Source: Comamonas aquatica NBRC 14918 (GTDB lineage: Bacteria > Pseudomonadota > Gammaproteobacteria > Burkholderiales > Burkholderiaceae_C). From it: a stretch of DNA of 64,000 bases. Numbering within the stretch: position 1 is the first letter of the stretch; each line of letters opens with the position of its first letter. Positions 1-7,927 of this stretch are shown here, in pieces. The translations under genes and the position numbers were made by a program. The notes beneath the pieces were generated by a model. The model had not been told where the DNA came from, made no database searches, and saw only the letters and a list, made by a program, of their open reading frames with translations. The DNA lies in assembly GCF_000739875.1 (NCBI RefSeq), contig NZ_BBJR01000037.1, positions 31,095 to 95,094 of the forward strand. The letters are read 5' to 3'.

Positions 1-766
1 GGCCACCGGTCAGCACGGCGCGCTCGTAGTCCAGGCCGCTCATCAGCACCTTGGCGCCACCGTTGACCTGGCCCAGCACGTTCTCAGCGGGCACTTCCAC
101 GTTCTGGAACACCAGCTCGCCGGTGTGACTGCCGCGCATGCCCAGCTTGTCCAGCTTCTGTGCGATTGAGAAACCGGGCATGCCCTTCTCGATCAGGAAC
201 GCCGTCACACCGCGCGCGCCCAGCTCGGCTTCGCTCTTGGCGTAGACCACCAGGGTGTCGGCATCGGGGCCGTTGGTGATCCACATCTTGTTGCCGTTGA
301 GCAGGTAGTAGCCGCCCTTGTCCTCGGCCTTGAGCTTCATGCTGATTACGTCGGAGCCCGCGCCCGGCTCGCTCATGGCCAGCGCGCCCACATGCTCGCC
401 GCTGATCAGCTTGGGCAGGTACTTGGCCTTCTGCGCGGCGTTGCCGTTGCGGTTGATCTGGTTCACGCACAGGTTGCTGTGCGCACCATACGACAGACCC
501 ACCGAGGCGCTGGCGCGCGAGATTTCCTCCATGGCCACCATGTGCGCCAGATAGCCCATGTCGGCACCACCGTACTGCTCGGGCACGGTGATGCCCAGCA
601 CGCCCAGCTCGCCAAACTTGCGCCACAGGTCCATGGGGAACTGGTCGCTGCGATCGATCTCGGCGGCACGCGGGGCGATCTCGATTTGCGCGAACTCGCG
701 CACCGCGTCGCGCAGCGCATTAATGTCTTCACCCAGCTGGAAGTTCAGTCCTGGCAGTTGGCTCAT
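1..766 (-). CDS. ivd: Isovaleryl-CoA dehydrogenase, 3' end outside the window
   Basis: FAD-dependent oxidation of isovaleryl-CoA to 3-methylcrotonyl-CoA in leucine breakdown. The gene runs off the left edge, so 255 N-terminal residues of roughly 390 are visible. They contain the acyl-CoA dehydrogenase helical and beta domains, with MSEPGAGSD at 131-139 and WITNG at 162-166. MSGLDYERA at 242-250 places a Glu (248) where isovaleryl-CoA dehydrogenases, unlike most relatives, carry the catalytic base; this favours the specific call over a generic acyl-CoA dehydrogenase. The ATG at 766 has AAGGAGA just upstream. It is the third gene of the minus-strand run liuR, thioesterase, ivd, and so is probably controlled by LiuR. 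Confidence 0.93.
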   Translation of the reverse strand, partial: MSQLPGLNFQLGEDINALRDAVREFAQIEIAPRAAEIDRSDQFPMDLWRKFGELGVLGITVPEQYGGADMGYLAHMVAMEEISRASASVGLSYGAHSNLCVNQINRNGNAAQKAKYLPKLISGEHVGALAMSEPGAGSDVISMKLKAEDKGGYYLLNGNKMWITNGPDADTLVVYAKSEAELGARGVTAFLIEKGMPGFSIAQKLDKLGMRGSHTGELVFQNVEVPAENVLGQVNGGAKVLMSGLDYERAVLTGG

Positions 767-822
767 GGTGGTGTCTCCTTGTGTGTATCGGTGTCTGTGC
801 CGGGGCTGGCGATCGGTGCCGC

Positions 823-1266
823 CTATTTGCCCGCAATCCCTGGGCGCCCCTGCACCGCCATCAGCGTGCAGTGCATGGTGGCGCAGAGTTTTTCCTGTCC
901 GCCGTCGAGGGCAAAGGCCCGGCCTTCGGCCAGGACGATGGTGCGCCCGGGCTTGAGCACCCGGCCTTCGCAGCGAAAGCGCTGCCCCTTGGCGGGCGCC
1001 AGCAGGTTGATCTTGAATTCGATGGTCAGCACCCCGGCGTCTTCCGGCATCAGGCTGAAGCCGGCATAGCCGCAGGCGGAATCCAACGCAGCCGACAACA
1101 TGCCGGCGTGGATGAAGCCGTGCTGCTGCGTCAGGCCCGGGGCCCAGTCAAAGCTGATGTCCACCGCGCCCGGCGCCAGGTGGGTGAGTTGCGCCCCCAG
1201 CGTGCTCATGGCGCCCTGCAGTGCAAAGCTGTCCCGCACACGCTGCAGGCTGTCGGTCTGGGCCAT
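823..1266 (-). CDS. PaaI-family hotdog thioesterase
   Basis: Predicted acyl-CoA thioesterase of 147 residues, the usual length for single-domain hotdog enzymes. The motif [10 protein letters not shown] at 53-62 corresponds to the conserved HGG(x)nD region of PaaI/YdiI-type enzymes, with Asp62 as probable catalytic acid. It lies 56 bases upstream of ivd on the same strand and 51 bases downstream of the MerR regulator, with a LiuR-like palindrome just before it. Its place in the leucine operon suggests hydrolysis of branched or accumulated acyl-CoA to spare CoA; the exact substrate cannot be read from the sequence. Confidence 0.88.
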   Translation of the reverse strand: MAQTDSLQRVRDSFALQGAMSTLGAQLTHLAPGAVDISFDWAPGLTQQHGFIHAGMLSAALDSACGYAGFSLMPEDAGVLTIEFKINLLAPAKGQRFRCEGRVLKPGRTIVLAEGRAFALDGGQEKLCATMHCTLMAVQGRPGIAGK

Positions 1267-1301
1267 GTTGTCTCCTTGGCTGTGCGGAATTTTCCATTCC
1301 T

Positions 1302-1317
1302 TTTACGTTAACGTCAA
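1302..1317. promoter_or_regulatory. LiuR-like operator before the thioesterase gene
   Basis: TTTACGTTAACGTCAA is an almost perfect palindrome around ACGTTAACGT. It fits the ACGT-N2-ACGT-centred site that I recall for the MerR-family regulator LiuR of proteobacterial leucine catabolism. It sits 36 bases upstream of the thioesterase start and immediately after the liuR stop codon, so it could give thioesterase-ivd their own regulated promoter. The assignment rests on the pattern and on the adjacent MerR gene. Confidence 0.7.
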
Positions 1318-1737
1318 TTATGACGTCTTGGCCTTGGGCAGCTTGCGCAACAGCGACTTGGCCTCTTTTTCCTGGGCGCAGACTTCGTCCAGCGTGGCCT
1401 GCAGGTCTTCCATGCGCGCCTCCAGCTGTCGGCGGTGGTTGCCCAGCACTTCCAGAAAGCGCTCTAGTTGCACATGGGTGTCGCGCGGACTGTCGTACAG
1501 ATCGATGATTTCCTTGGCCTCCACCAGCGACAGCCCGAGGCGCTTGCCACGCAGGATCAGGCGCAGGCGCGTGCGGTCGCGCGGGCTGTAGACGCGGGTG
1601 CGCCCGCCCGAACCCTGGCGCGTGGGCTGCAACAGCCCCATGTCTTCGTAGAAGCGGATGGCGCGGGTGGTCAGGTCGAATTCCTGCGCCAGATCGCTGA
1701 TGGAATAGGCCACAGGGGCCTGGGTGGTCTTGCTCAT
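1318..1737 (-). CDS. liuR: MerR-family regulator of leucine/isovalerate catabolism (LiuR-like)
   Basis: DNA-binding regulator of 139 residues. An N-terminal winged helix-turn-helix begins YSISDLAQEF at 11-20 and continues through the RAIRFYEDMGLL signature of MerR proteins (25-36). Two further helices and a dimerisation coiled coil (about 85-130) follow, and no metal-binding cysteine cluster is present, which argues against a metal sensor. It heads the operon with the thioesterase and ivd, and two ACGT-based palindromes flank it, consistent with autoregulation and acyl-CoA-responsive control. The ATG at 1737 is chosen because the MerR domain begins about 10 residues later; an in-frame ATG three codons upstream is possible. 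Confidence 0.88.
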   Translation of the reverse strand: MSKTTQAPVAYSISDLAQEFDLTTRAIRFYEDMGLLQPTRQGSGGRTRVYSPRDRTRLRLILRGKRLGLSLVEAKEIIDLYDSPRDTHVQLERFLEVLGNHRRQLEARMEDLQATLDEVCAQEKEAKSLLRKLPKAKTS

Positions 1738-1748
1738 GGCCTGCATTA

Positions 1749-1764
1749 TTGACGTGCACGTCAA
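1749..1764. promoter_or_regulatory. LiuR-like operator upstream of liuR
   Basis: TTGACGTGCACGTCAA is a perfect 16-base palindrome lying 12 bases upstream of the liuR start codon. It shares the ACGT-N2-ACGT core with the site at 1302-1317. The position suggests autoregulation of liuR and control of the whole liuR-thioesterase-ivd transcript. It also lies about 100 bases upstream of the divergent YchJ-like gene. Confidence 0.72.
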
Positions 1765-1861
1765 CGTCAGACACAACCATGCCCTGCGTACGCGGGGTTT
1801 TTGGCCGAAAATCACGGCCTTGCCGCCCGTGCGGCGCCTGCCCGAACCCTCGCCGTTGCCC

Positions 1862-2272
1862 ATGCCCCTGTCGCCCCACGCCGCCTGTCCCTGTGGACGC
1901 ACCACCGCCCAAGGTCTGCCCGTGGCCTATGCCGATTGCTGCGCCCGCTTTGTGGAACACTTCGACACGGCCCCGGCCCCCGATGCCGAGCACCTGATGC
2001 GCTCACGCTACAGCGCCTTCGTGACCGAAAACGCGCCCTACCTGCTGGCCACCTGGCACCCCAGCCAGCGCCCCGCGACGCTGGACTTCGAGGCTGGAGC
2101 CAAATGGCTGGGCCTGCAGGTCAAGGCCTTTCAGCCGACGGGCGCGGCCACGGCCGAGGTCGAGTTTGTCGCGCGCTTTCGCGTCGGCGGGCGGGCCGTG
2201 CGGCTGCACGAGCGCAGCCGCTTCGTCTGCGAAGACGGCCGCTGGTTCTATGTGGACGGCGACCAGTTCTGA
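1862..2272 (+). CDS. YchJ-family (UPF0225) protein with SEC-C-like cysteines
   Basis: A 136-residue protein of the YchJ/UPF0225 family. It starts with the cysteine knuckle CPCG at 9-12 followed by a Cys-Cys pair at 26-27, a SEC-C-like zinc-binding arrangement. The family core follows, including LMRSRYSAFV and the aromatic stretch ATWHPSQRP. The remainder is a compact alpha+beta NTF2-like domain ending in GRWFYVDGDQF. The biochemical role of the family is not established; zinc binding is inferred from the cysteines. The ATG at 1862 is chosen because the CPCG motif sits about ten residues from the N-terminus in homologues; no strong ribosome-binding site is visible. Confidence 0.85.
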   Translation: MPLSPHAACPCGRTTAQGLPVAYADCCARFVEHFDTAPAPDAEHLMRSRYSAFVTENAPYLLATWHPSQRPATLDFEAGAKWLGLQVKAFQPTGAATAEVEFVARFRVGGRAVRLHERSRFVCEDGRWFYVDGDQF

Positions 2273-2326
2273 TGCAAACCCCAGCCTTTTACCCTTTGCA
2301 CGCAGGTGCTGCCTGCGCTGACAGCC

Positions 2327-3019
2327 ATGTCTTTTGAAGCCATCTTGTTCGACTGCGACGGCGTCCTGGTCGACAGCGAACTCATCACCAACCGCGTGCT
2401 GCACGCCATGCTCAACGAATCGGGCTGGACGCTGTCCGAGGACGACTGCATGCGCATCTTCATCGGCAAGACGGTGCGCAGCGAGACCGCCCGCATCGAG
2501 GCCGAAACCGGCAAGCCCCTGACCGACGCCTGGATGGCCGCGTTCTATGAACGCCGCAACCAGCGCCTGCGCGCCGAACTGGTGGCCATCGACGGCGCCG
2601 TGGACGCCGTGCGCGGCGTGCACGCCCAGCTGCAGGGCCGCATCGCCGTGGCCAGCGGCGCGGACAAGCCCAAGGTGCTGATGCAGCTCGACAAGGTCGG
2701 CCTGCTGCCCTACTTCGGCGGCCACGTCTTCAGCGGCCACGACCTGCCACGCACCAAGCCCTGGCCCGATGTCTACCTGGCCGCCGCAGCCGCCGTGGGC
2801 GTGCCCCCCGAGCGCTGCCTGGTGATCGAGGATTCCGTGCCCGGCCTGACGGCGGGCGTGCGCGCCGGCGCCACGGTCTGGGGCTACTGCCCGCGGGTCA
2901 ACGCCCACACCACGCCCGAGGCGTTGCTGGCTGCCGGTGCCGTGCGGGTGTTCGACCACATGGCCGACCTGCCCGCCTTGCTGGCCCAGGCGCTGGCGGC
3001 CGCACAGGCACCGCAATAA
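2327..3019 (+). CDS. HAD-superfamily phosphatase, beta-phosphoglucomutase/phosphoglycolate phosphatase-like
   Basis: Predicted cytosolic phosphohydrolase of 230 residues. HAD motif I is FDCDGVLVDSE (8-18), with Asp9 as nucleophile and Asp11 as acid/base. A helical C1 cap follows, then motif III with the Lys of TKPWPD and motif IV in VIEDSVPGL. DGVLVDSE and the cap type place it with the GmhB/YieH/YqaB-like phosphatases and beta-phosphoglucomutases; substrate cannot be assigned. The ATG at 2327 leaves six residues before the first strand, as usual for the family. It follows the YchJ-like gene by 54 bases on the same strand. Confidence 0.87.
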   Translation: MSFEAILFDCDGVLVDSELITNRVLHAMLNESGWTLSEDDCMRIFIGKTVRSETARIEAETGKPLTDAWMAAFYERRNQRLRAELVAIDGAVDAVRGVHAQLQGRIAVASGADKPKVLMQLDKVGLLPYFGGHVFSGHDLPRTKPWPDVYLAAAAAVGVPPERCLVIEDSVPGLTAGVRAGATVWGYCPRVNAHTTPEALLAAGAVRVFDHMADLPALLAQALAAAQAPQ

Positions 3020-3394
3020 CAAGAGCAGGCTGCGCACGCTGAATCAGCATTTCGCAGTCATTTACCATCGGAACACCGATACAGCCAGCGCCATGCGCTC
3101 ACCTTTTCATGCTATGCCCTCATGCCACAGGGGCGGCTTTGCGGGTTTGCCCTGCAGAGCACAGGGCTGAAATATAGAATCTGCGCCAGATCAAGGTTTT
3201 GCCGGATTGGCGTACCCCGGGGGGCATGCAAATCTGTGCCCCATGCTGGCAGACCGATCGCCCCCGGCCCCGCCCTGGCGACACGGCCTGGGCCCCTGGC
3301 CCCACGGCGATGCGCCGTCTGCCCGCCCTGTGGATGCGGGTCTGTGCCAATCTTCGTCGGACATGTTTCAGCCAATGCTTGTTGAGGAGTGCTG
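3020..3394. other. 375-base intergenic stretch before ctaA, no gene seen
   Basis: No supported coding region, tRNA or clear rho-independent terminator was found. A slightly AT-richer part near 3165-3200 (AATATAGAATC) may hold the ctaA promoter, but there is no convincing -35/-10 pair. GAGGAG just before position 3395 is the ctaA ribosome-binding site. Confidence 0.4.
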
Positions 3395-4570
3395 ATGGGC
3401 GAACAGCCTCTTTACGATTTAGCGCCGCTGCTTGAACTCATGGCCCTGGGCGCCGTCATCGCCCTGGCCCCGCTGCTGTGGGTCTGGCACCGCAACCGCG
3501 GCGCCGGCCCTGCCCGCCGCCTGCAGGCCCTGGGCCTGCTGACCCTGTTCCTGACCTTCGACCTGGTGCTGTTCGGCGCCTTCACGCGACTGACCGATTC
3601 CGGCCTGGGCTGCCCCGACTGGCCGGGTTGCTACGGCAACACCAGCCCCCTGGGCGCGCACGCCGAGATCACCGCCGCCCAGACCGACATGCCCACCGGG
3701 CCGGTGACCTTCAGCAAGGCCTGGATCGAGATGATCCACCGCTACCTGGCCACCACCGTGGGCGTGCTCATCATCGCCCTGGTGCTGCTGGCCTGGCGCG
3801 AGCACCGCAAGGCCCCGCTGCACGGCCCGCGCCACCCCTGGTGGGCGACGGCCACGCTGGTGTGGGTGCTGATCCAGGGCGCCTTCGGCGCGCTGACGGT
3901 GACCATGAAGCTGTTCCCGGCCATCGTCACCTTGCACCTGCTGGGCGGCCTGCTGCTGCTGGTGCTGCTGTGCGTGCAGGCCGTGGGCCACCAGCAGGCC
4001 GTGCTGCGCCAGCCCCCCGCCCCTATTCCGGGCACGCTGCGCGCGGCGCTGTGGGCCTGTCTGGCGCTGCTGTTCGCCCAGGTGGCCCTGGGCGGCTGGG
4101 TCAGCACCAACTACGCCGTGCTGGCCTGCTCCACCTTCCCGGACTGCAACGGCCAGTGGTGGCCGACGATGGATTTTGCCCAGGCGTTCGAGATCTGGCG
4201 CCCGCTGGGCCTGCTGTCCGACGGCAGCCACATCAGTTTCGCGGCGCTGACCGCCATCCACTACGTCCACCGTCTGGCAGCCTATGGGGTGATCGCGGCC
4301 GTGGTCGCCGTGGCCCTGGCGATGCGCAGGCAGCCGGCCCTGGCCGGCCAGGGCCGCTGGCTGCTGGGCCTGATCGGCCTGCAATTTCTGACGGGCCTGT
4401 CCAACGTGGTGCTGGACTGGCCCCTGGTGGCCGCCGTGCTGCACACCGGCGGCGCGGCCGCCTTGGTCACGGTGATGACCTGGGCCCTGGCCGCCACCCG
4501 CACCCACAGCGCACCCGCGCTGCAAGACGATACACAGGCGCCCCACGGCGCACGGAGAGTTGTGGCATGA
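3395..4570 (+). CDS. ctaA: Heme A synthase (COX15/CtaA family)
   Basis: Inner-membrane heme-containing oxidase that converts the C8 methyl of heme O to the formyl group of heme A. The 391-residue protein has about eight membrane helices. The first periplasmic loop carries [17 protein letters not shown] with the conserved cysteine pair. Likely heme-ligand histidines lie in [33 protein letters not shown] and [10 protein letters not shown], the two half-repeats of the family. The ATG at 3395 is preceded by GAGGAG; an in-frame GTG lies two codons upstream. The stop overlaps the ctaB start as ATGA, so the two are translationally coupled. Confidence 0.93.
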   Translation: MGEQPLYDLAPLLELMALGAVIALAPLLWVWHRNRGAGPARRLQALGLLTLFLTFDLVLFGAFTRLTDSGLGCPDWPGCYGNTSPLGAHAEITAAQTDMPTGPVTFSKAWIEMIHRYLATTVGVLIIALVLLAWREHRKAPLHGPRHPWWATATLVWVLIQGAFGALTVTMKLFPAIVTLHLLGGLLLLVLLCVQAVGHQQAVLRQPPAPIPGTLRAALWACLALLFAQVALGGWVSTNYAVLACSTFPDCNGQWWPTMDFAQAFEIWRPLGLLSDGSHISFAALTAIHYVHRLAAYGVIAAVVAVALAMRRQPALAGQGRWLLGLIGLQFLTGLSNVVLDWPLVAAVLHTGGAAALVTVMTWALAATRTHSAPALQDDTQAPHGARRVVA

Positions 4571-5469
4571 CTGCACAGACTTTGAGTGACACCCAAGGCT
4601 CGCGCTGGAGCCAGTTTTACGCGCTGACCAAGCCCCGCGTGGTGCAGCTGATCGTGTTCTGCGCCCTGATCGGCATGGTCCTGGCCATCCCAGGCGTGCC
4701 GACGTTCCAGCAGCTGGGCGACATGGCCGTGGCCTGCCTGGGCATCTGGCTGGTGTCGGCGGCGGCGGCGGCCTTCAACTGCCTGGTCGAGCGCCACATC
4801 GATGCGCGCATGAAGCGCACCAGCTGGCGCCCCACGGCCAAGGGCGATCTGACGCCCCAGCAGGCCCTGGCCTTCTCCGCCATCCTGTGCACGGCCGGTG
4901 CGGCCATCCTGCTGGCCTTCACCAACACCCTGACCATGTGGCTGACGCTGGCCACCTTCATCGGCTATGCCGTGATCTACACCGTGGTGCTCAAGCCCGC
5001 CACGCCGCAGAACATCGTCATCGGCGGCGCCTCGGGCGCCATGCCCCCCGTGCTGGGCTGGGCGGCCATGACCGGCCAGGTCAACCCCGAGGCGCTGATC
5101 CTGTTCCTCATCATCTTCCTGTGGACGCCCCCGCACTTCTGGGCCCTGGCGCTGTACCGTGTGGACGACTACCGCAAGTCCGGCCTGCCCATGCTGCCTG
5201 TGACGCACGGCGCCAAGTACACCCAGCTGCAGATCCTGCTGTACACCCTGGTGCTGTTTGCCGGCTGCCTGCTGCCGGTGATCTTCGGCATGAGCGGCTG
5301 GCTGTACTTCACCGTGGCCTCGGCGCTGTGCCTGGGCTTCAGCTGGTATGCGCTGCGCCTGTGGATGCACTATTCGGACGCCCTGGCGCGCAAGACCTTC
5401 CGCTTCTCGCTGATCCACCTGAGCGGCGTGTTTGCCGCCCTGCTGATCGACCACTACCTGGTGACCTGA
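4567..5469 (+). CDS. ctaB: Protoheme IX farnesyltransferase (heme O synthase)
   Basis: Inner-membrane prenyltransferase that adds a farnesyl group to heme b to make heme O, the cofactor of bo-type oxidases and substrate of CtaA. The 300 residues contain the UbiA-family signature [15 protein letters not shown] in the first cytoplasmic loop, the family's Asp-rich prenyl-diphosphate-binding site. The second loop motif [19 protein letters not shown] also matches. About seven to nine membrane helices are predicted. The ATG at 4567 overlaps the ctaA stop. It also serves as the CyoE equivalent for the convergent cyo operon, which has no cyoE of its own. Confidence 0.95.
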   Translation: MTAQTLSDTQGSRWSQFYALTKPRVVQLIVFCALIGMVLAIPGVPTFQQLGDMAVACLGIWLVSAAAAAFNCLVERHIDARMKRTSWRPTAKGDLTPQQALAFSAILCTAGAAILLAFTNTLTMWLTLATFIGYAVIYTVVLKPATPQNIVIGGASGAMPPVLGWAAMTGQVNPEALILFLIIFLWTPPHFWALALYRVDDYRKSGLPMLPVTHGAKYTQLQILLYTLVLFAGCLLPVIFGMSGWLYFTVASALCLGFSWYALRLWMHYSDALARKTFRFSLIHLSGVFAALLIDHYLVT

Positions 5470-5537
5470 GCGCCCCGCTAACGGCGCTCCACGCCTCTGT
5501 CTAGCCCACGCGGGCTGCGCGCCCAACCTGCCCCCCC

Positions 5538-5564
5538 AAGGCCGCCATTGCGGCCTTGTTTTTT
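5538..5564 (+). terminator. Rho-independent terminator after ctaB
   Basis: Perfect 8-base stem AAGGCCGC / GCGGCCTT with a CATT loop followed by G and six T. It lies 69 bases after the ctaB stop. Confidence 0.88.
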
Positions 5565-5811
5565 GGTGGCAGCCTCCCACCCGTGCCACGCACCACCTCC
5601 AGGCACGGAGCTCCCTCGGCTAGGTCACACCGCCACATTTCAACCAAAAAGACCTACAACGGGCGTCCAGCCTACGCAGGTTGCTATGCAAAAAAGGCCA
5701 CATGCGCGGCCTTGGAGTGGGTGGGAGTAGGACTCCCGCCGAAAGGAGCTGGGTCGGTGCAGACCGCCCCGCTCAGGACGGCCGTTTGCGCCGCTCGTGG
5801 CACACCACCAA
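5539..5811. repeat. Copy A of an imperfect tandem duplication (surf1 3' end plus terminators)
   Basis: This stretch can be aligned with 5826-6111 at an offset of 287-296 bases. Shared landmarks in the same order are AGGCCGCCAT, CGTCCA(G/A)CCT(A/G)CGCAGG, GCTATGCAAAAA, an AAGGCC...GGCCTT hairpin and CTCAGGACG. The minus strand from 5811 to 5773 still reads the last 12 codons of a surf1-like gene plus TGA (LVVCHERRKRPS). Copy A therefore looks like a decayed remnant of a second surf1 3' end or an ancient segmental duplication. Confidence 0.75.
5690..5713 (-). terminator. Minus-strand terminator-like hairpin in copy A
   Basis: Read on the minus strand, AAGGCC and GGCCTT arms with one mismatch inside are followed by a short T run. 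It is the counterpart of the surf1 terminator at 5978-6008 and is probably a redundant second terminator for the cyo-surf1 operon. Confidence 0.6.
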
Positions 5812-5825
5812 GCCCAGATCTCCCT

Positions 5826-6111
5826 AGGCCGCCATCACGGCCTTGTTGGGGGGCGACGGCCGTGCACCTGCGCCGCGACCCACTTCCGGACCAGGCACTA
5901 CATCGATGGCGTCACACCGCCCACATTTCAGCCCAAAAGGCCTGCAGCGCCCGTCCAACCTGCGCAGGCTGCTATGCAAAAAAAAACAAAGGCCGCATGC
6001 GCGGCCTTGGAGGGAACGGGGAGCTAGGCTCCCGTCGGAAGGATCCGGGTCGTTCCAGGCCGCCCCACTCAGGACGACCGTTTGCGCCGCTCGTGGCGCA
6101 CCACCAGCCAG
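5826..6111. repeat. Copy B of the tandem duplication, overlapping the surf1 3' end
   Basis: Counterpart of copy A. It includes the functional surf1 stop codon (6069-6071) and the last 13 or so codons of surf1 (LVVRHERRKRSS), the minus-strand terminator and a diverged version of the ctaB-side hairpin near 5826-5845. Divergence from copy A is spread evenly with a few small indels, so the duplication is not recent. Confidence 0.75.
5978..6008 (-). terminator. Rho-independent terminator of the cyoABCD-surf1 operon
   Basis: On the minus strand an 8-base perfect stem (AAGGCCGC / GCGGCCTT) with a GCAT loop is followed by a run of T interrupted once by G. It lies 60 bases after the surf1 stop. Confidence 0.88.
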
Positions 6112-6845
6112 GCCGCGCCGACCACCATCAGGGCCAGGCCGTACCAGGTCAGCGCATAGACCGCATGGGTGTTGGTGAACTGGATCACCGTCATCCCCGG
6201 CCGTGGCCAGGTGGCCGCCACGGCGGCGCCAGGCAGACCCTGGTCGACAAAGAACGGAGCCACCTGCTGCAGGCCCTTGTCCTGGGCGATCGCCTGCACA
6301 TCGCGCGAATGCCAGCGGTCTTCCGCAGGCACGTTGTCCCGCATGAAGCCGCCCTTGGGCTCGGAAAAGCGCAGCAGGCCTTCCACCGTCACGGTCGCGC
6401 CCGCAGCCTCCCGCGGTGCGGCGGCAACCCGGTCCGCGAAGTCCTTGCGCTGCTCCGCAGGCACAAAGCCGCGGTTCACCAGCAACTGGCTGCCGTCGGC
6501 CTGCTGCAGCGGCGTCAGCAGCCAGAAGCCGGCGCCCAGCTCGGTCACGGCCTGGGTCAGCACGCTGCGCCCTTCCATCCACTGGCCCTGGGCCTGCACG
6601 GGCAGGTATTCATGCGTGGACGGCTGCACCTGCGGCCAGGCCGCCGCGGCCGGCACCGGCACGGGGGCGCTGTGCACGCGGGTGTTGACCCGCTCGATCA
6701 GGTCCAGCTTCCAGGCGCGGCGCTGCACCTGCCAGGTGCCCAGGCTGAGGAAGGAAATAAAAAGGGCGATGCCCGCTAGCGCGAGCACCGCCTTCACGAA
6801 GGTGGAGCGAGAGCGCCGGGGCGCCCTCGTGGTGTCAACCGTCAT
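6069..6845 (-). CDS. SURF1-family cytochrome oxidase assembly protein
   Basis: Inner-membrane assembly factor that helps insert heme into subunit I of heme-copper oxidases. The 258 residues show two terminal membrane helices, about 17-36 (VLALAGIALFISFLSLGTWQ) and 225-245. Between them lies a periplasmic domain with the SURF1 motifs GTWQVQRRAWK, LVNRGFVP and the terminal VIQFTNTHAVYALTWYGLA. The ATG at 6845 is chosen because the first helix follows about 15 residues later. It begins 2 bases after the cyoD stop, so it is part of the cyo operon and is probably a Surf1q-type factor for the quinol oxidase. Its 3' end is duplicated downstream at 5773-5811. Confidence 0.9.
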   Translation of the reverse strand: MTVDTTRAPRRSRSTFVKAVLALAGIALFISFLSLGTWQVQRRAWKLDLIERVNTRVHSAPVPVPAAAAWPQVQPSTHEYLPVQAQGQWMEGRSVLTQAVTELGAGFWLLTPLQQADGSQLLVNRGFVPAEQRKDFADRVAAAPREAAGATVTVEGLLRFSEPKGGFMRDNVPAEDRWHSRDVQAIAQDKGLQQVAPFFVDQGLPGAAVAATWPRPGMTVIQFTNTHAVYALTWYGLALMVVGAAWLVVRHERRKRSS

Positions 6846-6847
6846 GT

Positions 6848-7312
6848 TCAGTTGCTGCTGTGGCCACTGTGTGCGGCGGCAGGTTCTGCCGCGGGTTGCA
6901 CGGCCGCAGGGGCCGGCGCCGCGACCGCGGGCTGGTCCACCGGAGGCAGGTCGGTGTGGCTGGGCATCATGTTGGTGTTCATGTGGAACATGACCCACAA
7001 GGTACCCGCCAGGGTGATGGCCACGAAGACCACCGAGAAGATGGTGGACAGCATGGTCCAGCCGCCCTGGATCTTGCCGTTCATGTGCAGGAAGAAGTAC
7101 ATGTGGACCACCACCTGCACGGCGGCAAACAGGCCCAGCACCATTGCGGCGGTGGCACGGTTGTCGATCACCTTGGCCATGACCAGCCAGAAGGGGATCA
7201 CGGTCAGGATGACCGCCAGGATAAAGCCGGTGACGTAGCCGCCAGTGGTGACGTGAATCTCTTCCTCACCGTGGTGGTCGTCGTGACCAGCATGCAGATC
7301 ATGCGCGCTCAT
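6848..7312 (-). CDS. cyoD: Cytochrome o ubiquinol oxidase subunit IV
   Basis: Small accessory subunit of the quinol oxidase, 154 residues. Three membrane helices start at about 26, 53 and 88, with the CyoD signatures VIPFWLVMAK and VVVHMYFFLHMN. The N-terminus is rich in His and acidic residues (HDLHAGHDDHHGEE). The C-terminal tail of about 40 Ala/Pro residues ending HSGHSSN is longer than in the E. coli protein and looks disordered. It directly follows cyoC, with the two reading frames abutting. Confidence 0.92.
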   Translation of the reverse strand: MSAHDLHAGHDDHHGEEEIHVTTGGYVTGFILAVILTVIPFWLVMAKVIDNRATAAMVLGLFAAVQVVVHMYFFLHMNGKIQGGWTMLSTIFSVVFVAITLAGTLWVMFHMNTNMMPSHTDLPPVDQPAVAAPAPAAVQPAAEPAAAHSGHSSN

Positions 7313-7927
7313 TTACAGCACCCCCATCAAATACACAAAGGTGAACACACCGATCCAGACCACATCCAAGAAGTGCCAGAACATCGACAGGCACATCAGG
7401 CGGCGGTTGTTTTCACGGGTCAGGCCATGCTTGCCCAGCTGGATCATCAGCACGATCAGCCAGATCAGGCCGAAGGTCACGTGCAAACCGTGGGTGCCCA
7501 CCAGGGTGAAGAAGGCCGAGCCGAAGGCGCTGGACTGGGGTGTCAGGCCTTCGTGCATCAGGTGCGCGAACTCATACAGTTCCACCGCCAGGAAGGCCAG
7601 ACCGAACAGGCCGGTGATGGCCAGCCAGGTCAGGGTGCCCTTCAGGTTGCCCTTTTGCTTCTGGATCAGCGCAAAGCCGAAAGTGATCGACGAGATCAGC
7701 AGGAAGGCCGTGTTCAGGGCCACCAGCTTCAGGTCGAACAGCTCGGCGCCCGTGGGGCCGCCGGCGTAGCTGCGACCCAGCACGCCGAAGGTGGCGAACA
7801 GGGCTGCAAAGATGAGGCAGTCGCTCATCAGGTACAGCCAGAAGCCCAGCGAAGTGCCGTTCTCGGGATGGGGCTCGTGCGCGGGGTGGTACTCGCGCTG
7901 ACCCGCTTGGATGGAAATATTAGACAT
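7313..7927 (-). CDS. cyoC: Cytochrome o ubiquinol oxidase subunit III
   Basis: Membrane subunit III of the heme-copper quinol oxidase, 204 residues, five predicted helices. Family signatures are [18 protein letters not shown] near residue 29, [15 protein letters not shown] and the closing [20 protein letters not shown]. It overlaps the cyoB stop by 8 bases, consistent with translational coupling. Confidence 0.94.
   Translation of the reverse strand: MSNISIQAGQREYHPAHEPHPENGTSLGFWLYLMSDCLIFAALFATFGVLGRSYAGGPTGAELFDLKLVALNTAFLLISSITFGFALIQKQKGNLKGTLTWLAITGLFGLAFLAVELYEFAHLMHEGLTPQSSAFGSAFFTLVGTHGLHVTFGLIWLIVLMIQLGKHGLTRENNRRLMCLSMFWHFLDVVWIGVFTFVYLMGVL

Noticed and set aside
5539..6111. CRISPR array or repeat-spacer structure
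   Set aside because: Only two long diverged units exist; there are no short regularly spaced direct repeats.
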